Assembly: GCF_016278365.1 (NCBI RefSeq)
Contig: NZ_JADQBZ010000002.1
Span: forward strand, 179,507-243,506
Length of the DNA: 64,000 nt
From: Methanolobus sp.
GTDB lineage: Archaea; Halobacteriota; Methanosarcinia; Methanosarcinales; Methanosarcinaceae
Direction: 5' to 3'
Made by a program: the position numbers and the translations under genes. Below, one piece after another: positions 46,432 to 56,261 of this stretch. The notes under the pieces were generated by a model. That model made no database searches. It saw only the letters and a list, made by a program, of their open reading frames with translations, and was not told where the DNA came from. Within the stretch, counting starts at the first letter, position 1, and the number at the start of each line of letters is the position of its first letter.

Positions 46432-47646
46432 TTAGTCCTTCCTCAGTGCTTCGACCGGGTTCATCCTTGCCGCCTTATTGGCAGGATAAACACCTGCTAT
46501 CAGACCAACACCTACAGCTACCACAAAACCAATAGCAATCTGTCCTATGGGGAAGATGTTAGGCAACTCAAGGTAACTGTTCACCGCCAGAGCTGCGGTA
46601 ACTCCTAATGCAACACCAAGCACACCACCTATCAGACCCACTACCATCGACTCTATAATGAACAGCACCAGGATATCCTTTTTAGTGAATCCCAGAGCCT
46701 TCATCAGACCTATCTCCCTGGTCCTTTCAGCAACTGTTACTAACATAATGTTCATTATACCGATGGAACCTACCATGAGCGAAATAAGTGCAACAGATGT
46801 CAGAAGGGATGTGAGGGCCGTAGATAACTGGCCTGTTTGTTCCAATATCTCAAGCTGATCAAAGAGCACATAGGGTTTTGCATCATCATTATCAAGGTCC
46901 CTGTTTGGCACCCCGAGACTGCGCGCCAGACGCCGGTCTATTTCGTCCCCGGTGGTTTCAACAGCTTCGAGACTTTCAGCTTTGATAAAAAAACCGCCAT
47001 AATAGTTGACCCCGAGTATCTCATTCATGGTGGCGACAGGTATGAAAATACGAATCTCCGGTTCGACTCCGGTCTGTGCAAACGTGGTATTGGGATCCTG
47101 TATCACACCCTTGACTATGAATTTCTGGGTGACGACACCTCCGTCCTCACGCCTGAAGGTGATCTCTATTGGATTCTTAACCGATATCCTCGTATCAAAT
47201 TTTTCGTTTGCCACATCCGCACCCAGCACAGCCACATACCTGTCATTGTCGTCCAGGAATTCCCCCGATTCCATTATTATATTGGCGACCTCGTCATAGT
47301 CCTCGTTCACTCCCTGGATATCTATCTGCCGGGAAGTGGAAAGATAGGTTACCCTCGCCATCTGCTGATTTATGGGAGACACCCCAACCACCCCCGGAGT
47401 ATTGCTTATAAGTTCAAGTTGGTTATCAAAGAAGATGTTAGTGTTCTGGCTGTAGATGACAATGAAATTGGACCCCACAGCACCGATCTCATCAGTAAAG
47501 TACTGGTTGAAGCTGGCACCAAGGGTAACATTAGCTATCACGGCAGCGACCCCGATAACTATACCCAGCGTCGTGAGGGCCGACCTGAGCTTAGAACTGC
47601 TGATGCTTCCCAATGATATACTGAAAGACTGCTTCAGACTCAGCAT
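46432..47646 (-). CDS. MacB/LolCE-type ABC permease (module 2, first permease)
   Basis: 404 residues, a paralogue of the previous two, with KLRSALTTLGIVIGVAAVIAN, an external domain with RSLGVPNRDLDNDDAKPY, SIGIMNIMLVTVAERTREIG and YPANKAARMNPVEALRKD. It begins 12 nt after the secreted-protein gene. The ATG at 47646 begins MLSLKQSFSISLGS, which guided start choice in module 1. Confidence 0.9.
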   Translation of the reverse strand: MLSLKQSFSISLGSISSSKLRSALTTLGIVIGVAAVIANVTLGASFNQYFTDEIGAVGSNFIVIYSQNTNIFFDNQLELISNTPGVVGVSPINQQMARVTYLSTSRQIDIQGVNEDYDEVANIIMESGEFLDDNDRYVAVLGADVANEKFDTRISVKNPIEITFRREDGGVVTQKFIVKGVIQDPNTTFAQTGVEPEIRIFIPVATMNEILGVNYYGGFFIKAESLEAVETTGDEIDRRLARSLGVPNRDLDNDDAKPYVLFDQLEILEQTGQLSTALTSLLTSVALISLMVGSIGIMNIMLVTVAERTREIGLMKALGFTKKDILVLFIIESMVVGLIGGVLGVALGVTAALAVNSYLELPNIFPIGQIAIGFVVAVGVGLIAGVYPANKAARMNPVEALRKD

Positions 47647-47657
47647 TGATCCGGTAC

Positions 47658-48902
47658 CTATTCTTTGCTCTTCCTGCGCCTGTAAAACATGTAGCCTCCG
47701 ACAGCTATTGCTGCAAGCAGGATAAGAGCCACGGCTATACCAAGGTTACTATCCTCATTCACAGTAACACTACGCAACTGCCGGGCACTCAATAAAGTGG
47801 AATGCTGGTTGACTCCATTCCTGTAGTCGGCTATTATGGTCAGGTTTCTCGGGGAAAGTGATTTGTTATCAACAGACGTTGCTTCGAACTGGATGGTGAA
47901 AAGCTCATCCGGGTCCATAGAACCTATGAAGTACTCCGATGGTGAGAACTCGACGTCTTCAGCCTGAAGGCGTACACTCACAGATGAGAGCTGGTTGGGA
48001 TGGACGTTCGCAACATCGAACTCAAGCACACCTGCACCATTCTCAAGCACCAGAGAGCTTGACGGTATAACTCTCACGGAAGAGGAGTCAACCCTTACAG
48101 GAATCCTCCAGGTATTGCTTAAAGAATGGGAATTTCCTTCAACCACTAAATCAAGGTAATATGTGCCATCCTCGATATCGTCGTTCACTCTTATACTATA
48201 AGTAAGATTGACAGACTCGCCGGGACCTATGACACCACTATCGTGATAGGTGCCTGTTATGACATCTATCCCATCAGTGCCTTCAAGAGAAGCAGCTTGT
48301 ATCCGGGCATTAGTGTCAAATTCCTCCCCTCCTACCATTACAGACGGAGAGGTAGCTGCATTTACTAAACTGAACCTGATAGTACCCCTATCACCAGGTA
48401 TGAAGACTTCAGGTTCTGTCACAGGGCTTCCCTGAATCTGGACACTGCCCCTGCTGTCAAAAGTACTCTGACCGACCCTTATATCGAACTCTTGCTGGTA
48501 CCATACACCCTCAGTACCTTCCTGGTACCATATCTCTATTGATTCGGTTCCATCCCTTGCATCTTCATCAACGAAAAGACGATACTCGTGCACAGCTGCC
48601 CTTCCCGGAGTTAGCACCCCTGTAGTCTTGTTCGCATTCCCGGGAGAATCCAGAGTAAAAGGAAAATCAGGTACCATCCTTACTGAAACATCTTCTGCCC
48701 GTGAAAAGCCTATGTTTTCCACCTTGACCCATACAGTCACATATTCCCCTATCTCAGCAGGAATGGGTTGGTATTGTAATATACTTACATCCAGATCCGC
48801 CCCGGTTGCAGCTGTGCACGGAGAGGAAAATAATACAGTTAATAAGATGAGCCCAATCGCCTGGATCGATATTCTCCACATTCTATGATAACTATATGAC
48901 AT
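47658..48902 (-). CDS. Secreted COG1361/CARDB-like protein (module 2)
   Basis: 414 residues: signal peptide (about 10-32), beta-sandwich domains (PAEIGEYVTVWVKVENIGFS, VFIPGDRGTIRFSLVN, IEDGTYYLDLVVEGNSH), a C-terminal helix (about 388-405) and a basic YRRRKSKE tail. It resembles the module 1 protein along its full length, so the modules arose by duplication. It lies between the ATPase and the permeases. Confidence 0.88.
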   Translation of the reverse strand: MSYSYHRMWRISIQAIGLILLTVLFSSPCTAATGADLDVSILQYQPIPAEIGEYVTVWVKVENIGFSRAEDVSVRMVPDFPFTLDSPGNANKTTGVLTPGRAAVHEYRLFVDEDARDGTESIEIWYQEGTEGVWYQQEFDIRVGQSTFDSRGSVQIQGSPVTEPEVFIPGDRGTIRFSLVNAATSPSVMVGGEEFDTNARIQAASLEGTDGIDVITGTYHDSGVIGPGESVNLTYSIRVNDDIEDGTYYLDLVVEGNSHSLSNTWRIPVRVDSSSVRVIPSSSLVLENGAGVLEFDVANVHPNQLSSVSVRLQAEDVEFSPSEYFIGSMDPDELFTIQFEATSVDNKSLSPRNLTIIADYRNGVNQHSTLLSARQLRSVTVNEDSNLGIAVALILLAAIAVGGYMFYRRRKSKE

Positions 48903-48916
48903 ATGATATCTCCTCC

Positions 48917-49621
48917 TCAGGTTGCACCAATCACTCCGTCCTTTAGATGAACCACCCTGTCAGCATATTCCGCAAGATTGGGATCATGGGTGATCATTAT
49001 GATTGTCCTGCCTTTACTGTGAAGCTCTTCAAAAATTCCCATGATTTCCTTTCCGCTCTTTGAGTCAAGATTGCCGGTTGGCTCATCGGCCAGTATGAGG
49101 GAAGGGTCATTGATCAAAGCCCGTGCAATTGCCACCCTCTGTTGCTGTCCGCCGGAGAGAGCTGTGGGTTTGTAATTTATGCGGTCCTGCAATCCTACCA
49201 GTCCTATAAGCTCCTTTGCTTTTTTTCTGCCGTCTATTCCTTCCTTTTTGTTGGCATACGTCGGCAATTCCACATTTTGAAGAGCACTCAGCCTTGGAAC
49301 GAGATTAAAAGTCTGGAATACGAACCCAATCTCAAAACCCCTGAGTCGTGCGAGTTCGTTATCTGTGAGCTGGTTAACGTCTTTTCCCATTATGAGGACC
49401 ATTCCACAGGTCGGCCTGTCCAGACACCCGATCATATTCATAAGAGTGCTCTTACCTGAGCCGGACGGGCCCATTATCGCGACGAACTCCCCCTTTTTCA
49501 CTGACAGGTCTATGCTTTTCAGGATAGACACTTCCATATCCCCAACCTGATAACTTTTGCACAGGCTGACAAGTTCAATAACAGGCTCTCTTTTATCCAT
49601 GGTTTCGCTTGATTCGGCCAT
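48917..49621 (-). CDS. MacB/LolD-type ABC ATPase (module 2)
   Basis: About 234 residues from the ATG at 49621 (GGGGAGT upstream). Walker [34 protein letters not shown], signature [15 protein letters not shown], Walker [17 protein letters not shown] and ITHD. A LolD/MacB-class ATPase, a paralogue of the 44376 gene. It heads the leftward module 2 operon and is divergent from the Yip1 gene. Confidence 0.93.
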   Translation of the reverse strand: MAESSETMDKREPVIELVSLCKSYQVGDMEVSILKSIDLSVKKGEFVAIMGPSGSGKSTLMNMIGCLDRPTCGMVLIMGKDVNQLTDNELARLRGFEIGFVFQTFNLVPRLSALQNVELPTYANKKEGIDGRKKAKELIGLVGLQDRINYKPTALSGGQQQRVAIARALINDPSLILADEPTGNLDSKSGKEIMGIFEELHSKGRTIIMITHDPNLAEYADRVVHLKDGVIGAT

Positions 49622-49776
49622 AGTTACTCCCCGCACATAATACCGGATTCATCTTTCTGGCATCTAAATATCCGGCCCGGAATGTATTTAAAAATTAATT
49701 AATGGAATAAACGATTACAGATAAAGAAAACATGTCTTAAAATATAAATTGTTGCTTTGGATTGGAGTTGTAAAAA

Positions 49777-49873
49777 GATTAATAGTAAAATATAAATATA
49801 CCTGCCACCTAAAAGGTTTGGCTATTAATCGTCAGGTTTGAATATACACGTATTAAACCTGATTTCACGGAGG
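49777..49873 (+). promoter_or_regulatory. Promoter and leader with two inverted repeats
   Basis: A TATA-like stretch lies at about 49787-49800. GATTAATAG (49777-49785) and CTATTAATC (49822-49830) are exact inverted repeats around the predicted start region. TCAGGTTT (49832-49839) and AAACCTGA (49855-49862) can form a hairpin ending 4-5 nt before the ribosome site CGGAGG. This suggests operator control and possibly leader-level control of the rightward module 3 operon. Confidence 0.5.
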
Positions 49874-49880
49874 TAGAAAC

Positions 49881-50495
49881 ATGCTGGAAGTACTGACAGA
49901 CCCAAACGGGTTCTTTAAAAGAAAAAGTAATGAAGAGATTAAATTTAAAACGCCATTATTGATCGTACTCCTGATGGCAGTAGTCGGGGCCATCACTGTT
50001 GTTCTAATGATGCAGAATATCATGGGAAATCTCCCTGAAGAAGCCGCAGCTTTTGCCTGGATCGGTTCAGTATTCGGAGTAGTAGGTGCAGTAATTGGGG
50101 CTTTTATAATGTGGGCTGTTTACAGCGCAATATTTTACGTGATATCCATGCTCTTCAACGGTGAAGGAAGTTTTAAAAGAGTAATGGAATTTGTATCATA
50201 CGGATTTATACCTTCCATTATAAGCTCCATAATTTCTGCGATCTTTACAAGCAGGGCCTATTCTAACATTGACTTTTCCGATCCTATGATCGCAGATGTA
50301 TTGCTTTCTGATCCAACACTCAGGATTGCCGGCATAGTAGGAATAATTTTCACGCTATGGAGCGCGAATATATGGATATTTGCACTGGTCCATTCCAGGA
50401 ATTTGTCTGTTAAGAATGCAGCAATTGCCGTAGGAGTGCCTATACTGCTATACGTTCTTTATACATTATATACACTCAGGATATTTGGTGCATGA
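49881..50495 (+). CDS. Yip1-family membrane protein
   Basis: 204 residues. The start (LTDPNGFFKRKSNEEIKFKTPLLIV) is typical of Yip1/DUF1282 archaeal proteins, followed by about five membrane helices. Yip1 proteins have no firm archaeal role. It is the first gene of the rightward module 3, overlapping the secreted-protein gene by 4 nt (ATGA), so it is probably part of the ABC system. Ribosome site CGGAGG lies 7 nt before ATG. Confidence 0.88.
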   Translation: MLEVLTDPNGFFKRKSNEEIKFKTPLLIVLLMAVVGAITVVLMMQNIMGNLPEEAAAFAWIGSVFGVVGAVIGAFIMWAVYSAIFYVISMLFNGEGSFKRVMEFVSYGFIPSIISSIISAIFTSRAYSNIDFSDPMIADVLLSDPTLRIAGIVGIIFTLWSANIWIFALVHSRNLSVKNAAIAVGVPILLYVLYTLYTLRIFGA

Positions 50496-51790
50496 AAGTG
50501 AGAAATATTTTCAAAAAACTTGTGGCGGCCTTTCTTGTCATGGCCGTATTTTCCACTTTATCCCTTGCAGCTACCAGCGAAGTACGCCCGACGGTCACCC
50601 TGAGCTATGAGATCGAACCTGAAGTATTCATGCCGGGGGATACAGGCACAATCACTGTCACCCTGCAGAACATGGCCACCGGAGGTATGTACGTAACCGA
50701 GGATGCCGAAACACTGAGCATGAATGCGTACATCACCAGTGCAACCATGGGCGGGAACAGTAATTTTGAGATACTTGACAGTGGCTACAGTAACATCGGC
50801 CTTCTTGGACCACAGGACTCCCTGAAGCTTTCCTTCAATGTCAAAGCAAAGAATAATGCTGCTTTAGGAACACATTTCCTGAATCTGCAGCTCATCGGCG
50901 GGAGCAATATGTACGACCTTAATTACCGGATCCCGGTCAAGGTTGATGACCGTGACCTGAAGATCATCCTGTCGGACGTACCTTCCACCCTGATGAACGA
51001 GGTTTCCACCATTAATGTAGAAGTAGTTAACAGAAGGCCGAATGAAGTAACGAGTGTTATCATAAGTCCGGAATGCGAAGGGATGGTATTTACACCTTCC
51101 GAGTATTTCATCGGGGCAATTCCTGCAGGAGAGAAATCAACTGCGACCTTCACGCTAAACACTATGTACAGCAATCCGGAGAAAAGGGATATGTCCTTCA
51201 CAGGATCCTACTTTAACGGTGACAATCTCCGCCAGACTGTTAAGACGACAAGAGAAGTGGAGGTCATTGAACAGCATTCCCTCATTTTTACATCACTCGA
51301 TGTGAGCAAAACAGGAAACAGATACACAATCTCGGGAGACCTGAACAATTTCGGGACCACTGAGGCAAGGAATGTGATGGTGTCTGTAGCGGAGTCTGAC
51401 AATGTGATACCTGTCCAGCCTTCTGCAAGATATTATATTGGTACGCTTGAAGCAGATGATTTCAGCAGCTTCGAACTATCTGCACAAGTGTTATCCAGCA
51501 ACATCTCAGGCATACCCATAGTTATCGAGTTCAGGGACCCAAATAATGCATACATGTCGGTTCGTGAGAACATCCCAATTGGCAGTAACATTTTTACTCC
51601 TGCTTCCACCAGTGCAGAGGACAAAGACAGCCCGATGCTCCTCTGGGCAGTGGCAGGAATACTTGCTATCGGAATAACTGCATTGGTATATAATTCATGG
51701 AAGAAGCGCAAGGAAGATGAAGGCGCTTTGCAACCTGAAGAAGAAGAAGAAGAAGACGAGGAAGATGATGGGGAGATCCTTGACTCCTGA
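50492..51790 (+). CDS. Secreted COG1361-like protein (module 3)
   Basis: 432 residues: signal peptide (about 8-27), beta-sandwich domains (EPEVFMPGDTGTITVTLQNM; TLMNEVSTINVEVVNRRPNE; SGDLNNFGTTEARNVMVSV), one helix near 380-400 and a cytoplasmic tail with a run of Glu and Asp (EEEEEEDEEDD). It lacks the first PAEIG-type domain of modules 1 and 2. The acidic tail is unlike the basic tails of its paralogues. Confidence 0.87.
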   Translation: MKVRNIFKKLVAAFLVMAVFSTLSLAATSEVRPTVTLSYEIEPEVFMPGDTGTITVTLQNMATGGMYVTEDAETLSMNAYITSATMGGNSNFEILDSGYSNIGLLGPQDSLKLSFNVKAKNNAALGTHFLNLQLIGGSNMYDLNYRIPVKVDDRDLKIILSDVPSTLMNEVSTINVEVVNRRPNEVTSVIISPECEGMVFTPSEYFIGAIPAGEKSTATFTLNTMYSNPEKRDMSFTGSYFNGDNLRQTVKTTREVEVIEQHSLIFTSLDVSKTGNRYTISGDLNNFGTTEARNVMVSVAESDNVIPVQPSARYYIGTLEADDFSSFELSAQVLSSNISGIPIVIEFRDPNNAYMSVRENIPIGSNIFTPASTSAEDKDSPMLLWAVAGILAIGITALVYNSWKKRKEDEGALQPEEEEEEDEEDDGEILDS

Positions 51791-51801
51791 ACGGTGCCAA
51801 C

Positions 51802-52488
51802 ATGCCAGAAACCATTGCAGACATCAGAAAAGTGACAAAGGTCTACACTCTGGGCGAGAATAAGATATATGCCCTTAACAAGGTGAGTGCAAAGATAGAG
51901 AAAGGAGACTTTGTCACTATAATGGGCTCTTCGGGCTCCGGTAAAAGCACCCTTCTTAATATGCTTGGCTGCCTTGACCTGCCCACGAGCGGAAAAGTGC
52001 TGATCAATAATACGAACCTTTCTAAACTCGATGATGACGGGCTTACCTCCCTCAGAAGGAACAATATCGGTTTTATTTTCCAGCAGTTCAATCTGATCCA
52101 GACCCTGACAGCTGTGGAGAATGTAGAGATCCCCATGATATTCAATGGAGCATCACCCGGAAAGCGTAGAAAAAGAGCACTGAAGCTGCTGCAGAAAGCC
52201 CAGCTTCCACCGGAGTATGCTGATCACAAGCCCAGTGAACTATCAGGAGGACAGCAACAGAGGGTCGCAATAGCTAGGGCCCTTGCAAACAATCCCACGA
52301 TACTGCTTGCTGATGAACCCACAGGTAACCTGGATTCTAAGACAGGACACGGTGTCATGGAGCTCCTCAGGGAACTCAACCAGGCAGGCACCACCGTGAT
52401 AGTGGTCACCCACGATCCCAGAATGGAAGAGTATTCCCGAACTACCATAAGGCTGCAGGATGGAGAGGTCGTTAATGAGAATTCCTGA
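51802..52488 (+). CDS. MacB/LolD-type ABC ATPase (module 3)
   Basis: 228 residues. Walker [34 protein letters not shown], signature [15 protein letters not shown], Walker [17 protein letters not shown] and VTHD. It follows the secreted-protein gene by 11 nt and overlaps the permease gene by 14 nt, so the proteins are made together. Confidence 0.94.
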   Translation: MPETIADIRKVTKVYTLGENKIYALNKVSAKIEKGDFVTIMGSSGSGKSTLLNMLGCLDLPTSGKVLINNTNLSKLDDDGLTSLRRNNIGFIFQQFNLIQTLTAVENVEIPMIFNGASPGKRRKRALKLLQKAQLPPEYADHKPSELSGGQQQRVAIARALANNPTILLADEPTGNLDSKTGHGVMELLRELNQAGTTVIVVTHDPRMEEYSRTTIRLQDGEVVNENS

Positions 52489-53650
52489 TCCCCTGAAGAA
52501 CAACATGTATGCAGAACTTGCCAGAAGAAACCTTAAAAGGCAGGCAGTCCGCACGGCACTTGCAGCTATTGGCATTATCATAGGGGTTATAGCAATATCC
52601 TCAATGGGAATACTTGGTAACAGTCTGAAACTCTCAGTCACGGATTCCTTTTCAGATATCGGGGATAAGATCATAGTCTCGCCAGTTCCCGGAGAGGATT
52701 ATATTACAGACAAGCAGGTAGATCAGATCAAAAAGGTCAGTAACATTGAAAGTGTAATACCTGTGATATCCGGCGGGGAGATAGTCGAATACAAAAAAAG
52801 TGGAACCACTATACAGTATTACGTTGCAATATATGATATAAAGAAAGATGATATGGATAAGCTTGTCGACCTCCAGGAGGGCCGTTATTTCAAACCTGGG
52901 TCCACTGAATGCGTAGTAGGATCCGGCATAGCGAAGAACCTTGATCTTAAACTCGGGCAGAAGATTGAGATAGATGGCTCAAATTTAAGAGTTGTCGGAA
53001 TACTCAAGGAAAGAGGACTTGGATTTGATATCAATACAGACAGCGGCGTTTTCACGTCCTCTGAAATGTATGGAAAATTATACCCTGACGCCGATGAAGG
53101 TTATGGTACGGTCATAGTTATAGTGAAGGATATCGACAAAATAGATAGTGTTATGGAGGATATCCAGGAACGTATCAATAAAAAAGAGGAACTCGTCACA
53201 GTCTTTGCCACGAATATGATAACTGAAAGCCTGGACAGTGTCTTCAGGTCCATCTCCCTTTTCCTCATGGGCATAGGTTCGATATCATTGCTCGTTGCAG
53301 GTGTGAGTATACTCAATGTGATGCTTATGTCCACCATGGAGCGGACAAAAGAGATAGGCATTATGAAAGCTGTGGGAGCCTCAAGGAGAGATATACTGAA
53401 GATGTTCTTGCTGGAAGCATTGTTCCTCGGAGTCATAGCCAGCACTGCAGGAGCGATATTAACCATTGGAGGAAGTTACCTCATAATGTCCCTGCTCGTC
53501 AAGAACACTTCATACCTGTTCACACTTTCCAGCATGTTCTACGTAGTGGAAGGTTTCTTTTTCGGGATAGCCACAAGCCTTCTTGGCGGCATGTATCCTG
53601 CGTGGAAGGCTTCAATGATGAGACCGCTTGACGCACTCAGGTACGAATGA
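52475..53650 (+). CDS. MacB/LolCE-type ABC permease (module 3)
   Basis: About 391 residues from ATG 52475 (GGAGAGG upstream; a longer reading from 52460 adds 5 residues). MacB layout: QAVRTALAAIGIIIGVIAIS near the start, external domain (VIPVISGGEIVEY; LDLKLGQKIEIDG), C-terminal helices with STMERTKEIGIMKAVGAS and the end YPAWKASMMRPLDALRYE. It is only distantly similar to the permeases of modules 1 and 2. Confidence 0.92.
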   Translation: MRIPDPLKNNMYAELARRNLKRQAVRTALAAIGIIIGVIAISSMGILGNSLKLSVTDSFSDIGDKIIVSPVPGEDYITDKQVDQIKKVSNIESVIPVISGGEIVEYKKSGTTIQYYVAIYDIKKDDMDKLVDLQEGRYFKPGSTECVVGSGIAKNLDLKLGQKIEIDGSNLRVVGILKERGLGFDINTDSGVFTSSEMYGKLYPDADEGYGTVIVIVKDIDKIDSVMEDIQERINKKEELVTVFATNMITESLDSVFRSISLFLMGIGSISLLVAGVSILNVMLMSTMERTKEIGIMKAVGASRRDILKMFLLEALFLGVIASTAGAILTIGGSYLIMSLLVKNTSYLFTLSSMFYVVEGFFFGIATSLLGGMYPAWKASMMRPLDALRYE

Positions 53651-53951
53651 GGAGCGTAACATCCCCTAAGGTTGTTTTCCCAGCCTAAGGGGTGACCCTC
53701 AGTTCCCTATATGCTTTTTCGTTCCACAGAGGACTCTGCCCCCTCAAAAACCTCAGTAATTCATGCATTGATATACCTTCTTCCTGCAGAATATACTACA
53801 ATGGAAAGTGTCCTCAATGACACAGTGCCCGATGGTTTTTCAAGACTGATGATAATGTGTGTATTTTTCATAATCGGGGCACCAGATTCTTCACGGATTG
53901 ATATAAATACTATCACACAATAAATTTCATTTAAAAACCAGGAGCCCTGAG
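53651..53951 (+). other. Gap with a strong hairpin after module 3
   Basis: CCCCTAAGG (53663-53671) and CCTAAGGGG (53684-53692) pair with one mismatch, 12 nt after the permease stop; no T-run follows. It may end or protect the module 3 mRNA. A 70-codon frame (53711-53923) has no ribosome site or family and is not called. Confidence 0.45.
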
Positions 53952-55055
53952 ATGAGACCTGTTTTTATTTTATTGACCAGTATTTTGTTAGTGTTTGTTT
54001 TTGTCGGCAACTCTTTCGCAGCCGATTGCCCTGAAGGGACCTATGATGTAAGGATAATTGACATGTACTCCGATATCGACAGTGGGGATATGACAATATA
54101 TTCCTCTATTGGATTACAGGCGCTCAACCTTGAACTGCAACTGGTACACGACGGAGAGGTGCTTGATACGACTACCATCAGGATAGACAGGATATCAGCA
54201 GGTTCAACTGTTGCCAAGGTATTCGAATGGGATACAGGCAGCCTGTCTGACGGAAGATATACCGTAACAGGCAGAATTATGCAGGGCGACTGCCAGTTAT
54301 ATTCAGGGAATTATTCTTTTGTACACGGTCGTCAGGTCATACCCAGGATAACAGCTAATGACCTTGTAGCCAATTCCGAAGGGGCCAGTCTCATGATCAT
54401 GCCGGTGCAGCCTGTGATAATAGACCTTGAATTCATGCTTGTGAATGGATCGGATGTCATATACACAGCCAGGGAACAAAAAGTTGCCCTGCACACGCAG
54501 CCGGGAGTCATTGAGCATCAATGGAACACACTACTTGCAAATGAGAAAGACTACCAGGCAAGAGTGAAGATCAATATGTATACGCCTGCAGAGTCTGTCA
54601 CCCTGATGGAAAGTTTCACGGCAATCGAGGATGTATTCATCTCTGATATCTACAGGGACGCTGTAGGTGCAAGCGCTACTATCGAAGGACGCTCACAGGT
54701 CCCTTTTACAGGGTCGGTAAAATTCACACTTATAAGGAATAGCGACGGGGCTATCATTGAATCAGTATCCCGGAGATCACCTGTGCTTCTGAGGGGTGAT
54801 GACGAGACTGTGGAAACTATCTGGGAGAACAGGCTTCCTGAGGGTACCTACAGGCTGACGATCGAAGTCATTGGCAATGACGGAAAACTACTCGATCAGA
54901 GACAGACCATCATCGAAGCTGCAGCCGTCCAGCGTACGGCAACTCCTGCCAATGATACAGGAAACGAAAGCCAGCAGGCTCCGGGATTCACGGCAGCTTA
55001 CCTTCTGTCAGCACTTATTGCTGTTGCTTTAGTCCTGAGGATCAGGAGCAAGTAA
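53952..55055 (+). CDS. Secreted PGF-CTERM protein paired with an ABC permease
   Basis: 367 residues: signal peptide (about 3-23), three beta-sandwich-like domains with repeats of the theme DGEVLDTTTIRIDRI and WDTGSLSDGRYTVTGRI, and a PGF-CTERM end (APGFTAAYLLSALIAVALVL, then RIRSK). Archaeosortase processing and lipid anchoring are expected. The permease gene starts 15 nt downstream. It is a variant of the module theme with a lipid anchor in place of a membrane helix. Confidence 0.87.
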   Translation: MRPVFILLTSILLVFVFVGNSFAADCPEGTYDVRIIDMYSDIDSGDMTIYSSIGLQALNLELQLVHDGEVLDTTTIRIDRISAGSTVAKVFEWDTGSLSDGRYTVTGRIMQGDCQLYSGNYSFVHGRQVIPRITANDLVANSEGASLMIMPVQPVIIDLEFMLVNGSDVIYTAREQKVALHTQPGVIEHQWNTLLANEKDYQARVKINMYTPAESVTLMESFTAIEDVFISDIYRDAVGASATIEGRSQVPFTGSVKFTLIRNSDGAIIESVSRRSPVLLRGDDETVETIWENRLPEGTYRLTIEVIGNDGKLLDQRQTIIEAAAVQRTATPANDTGNESQQAPGFTAAYLLSALIAVALVLRIRSK

Positions 55056-55070
55056 ATGCAGGTGCCCTGA

Positions 55071-56223
55071 ATGCGATATGAACTCTTCATTGCACTCCGT
55101 TATATAAGGTCAAGAAAGCGCCAGACCATCCTCTCGGTTGCTGCTATAGGGATAGCCGTAATGATCCTGATGGTCTCCCAGGCTTTCATGGTAGGGTTCA
55201 CGCAGGAGATATATGATACTACTGTTGCTAACATGCCCCATGTTGTTGTATCGCCTGACCAGGAAGACGACTACATTCATCTCTACAGGAATATTGTCCA
55301 GCAAATAAACTCCATGGATGACGTAGCTGCCTCTTCCCCCTATCTGGCAGGTGAGGCCTCCTTCAGGCACAGGGACAAAACCTCAAATGTTGTACTTAGA
55401 GGAGTCATTCCCTCTGAAGAGGAAGCAGTGGCTCATGTGAGCAATGATGTGATAGACGGTAGCTTTGAGGAGCTTGCCTTCTCAAGAAGAACTATAGTGA
55501 TAGGCGATGATCTTGCCAGCAGACTGGAGCTCAGTATTGGTGATACGGTGGAAGTATCATTTCCCAATGCAAACACACTTTCACTGTATGTTGTAGCTAT
55601 TTACGATACCGGCACGCCTGTGGATGAAAGTTTGACATACACATCCCTTGAGACCGCCCAGAACTTCTATGGCACCCCGGATGTCATCAATGGCATCTAC
55701 CTGAGACTGGAAGATTTTAACCGTGACAGGGAGATAGCTTCCATGCTAAGGGAAGAAGGATACAGGGCAACAGGCTGGACCGTGAACAATCCGGACATTC
55801 TGCGCACCCTGGCAATTGAAAGAACATCCAACAACATCACACTGGGATTTATCCTCCTGATAGCATCCTTTGGGGTTGTGAGCACTTTGAACATGGTAGT
55901 GATGAGCAAGATCAAGGAGATAGGTATCCTCATGGATGGGTGCGAACAGGTCCGGTATCAGACTCATCTTTTTGATTGAAAGTGGAATACTGGGACTTGC
56001 AGGAGCTTTGCTGGGAACGTTTGCCGGAGTTGTCATAGCTCTTGCTATAGGAGGTTATCCTCTGCCGGAAGGAGTATACGGGATCACTACAATACCGGTG
56101 CTGATACGTCCCGGCGATGTTATCTGGATAATAGCCATCGTCTTCCTGCTCAATCTGATAGCCGGCATCTATCCCGCACAGCGCGCCGCCAACCTTGATC
56201 CTGTTAAGGCCATCTCCAGATAA
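55071..56223 (+). pseudogene. MacB/LolCE-type ABC permease with a 2-nt deletion
   Basis: The first frame (55071-55979) reads LFIALRYIRSRKRQTILSVA, the external domain (VVVSPDQEDDYIHLYRNI) and up to SKIKEIGILM. The frame then leaves the family. The second frame (from 55936) continues MGANRSGIRLIFLIESGILG to the normal end YPAQRAANLDPVKAISR. At about 55933-55937 the bases ATGGATGGG stand where ATG-GCN-ATG-GGT is expected (compare MLMAMGTS in the gene at 56891), so two bases are missing. Restored length is about 384 residues. It is either a broken gene or an assembly error. Confidence 0.88.
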
Positions 56224-56261
56224 TGAGGAATTTCGGCTGCGTGTGCGCATAATTTCAAGCT

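Noticed and set aside
53711-53923. 70-codon + strand frame after module 3
   Set aside because: No ribosome site or family.
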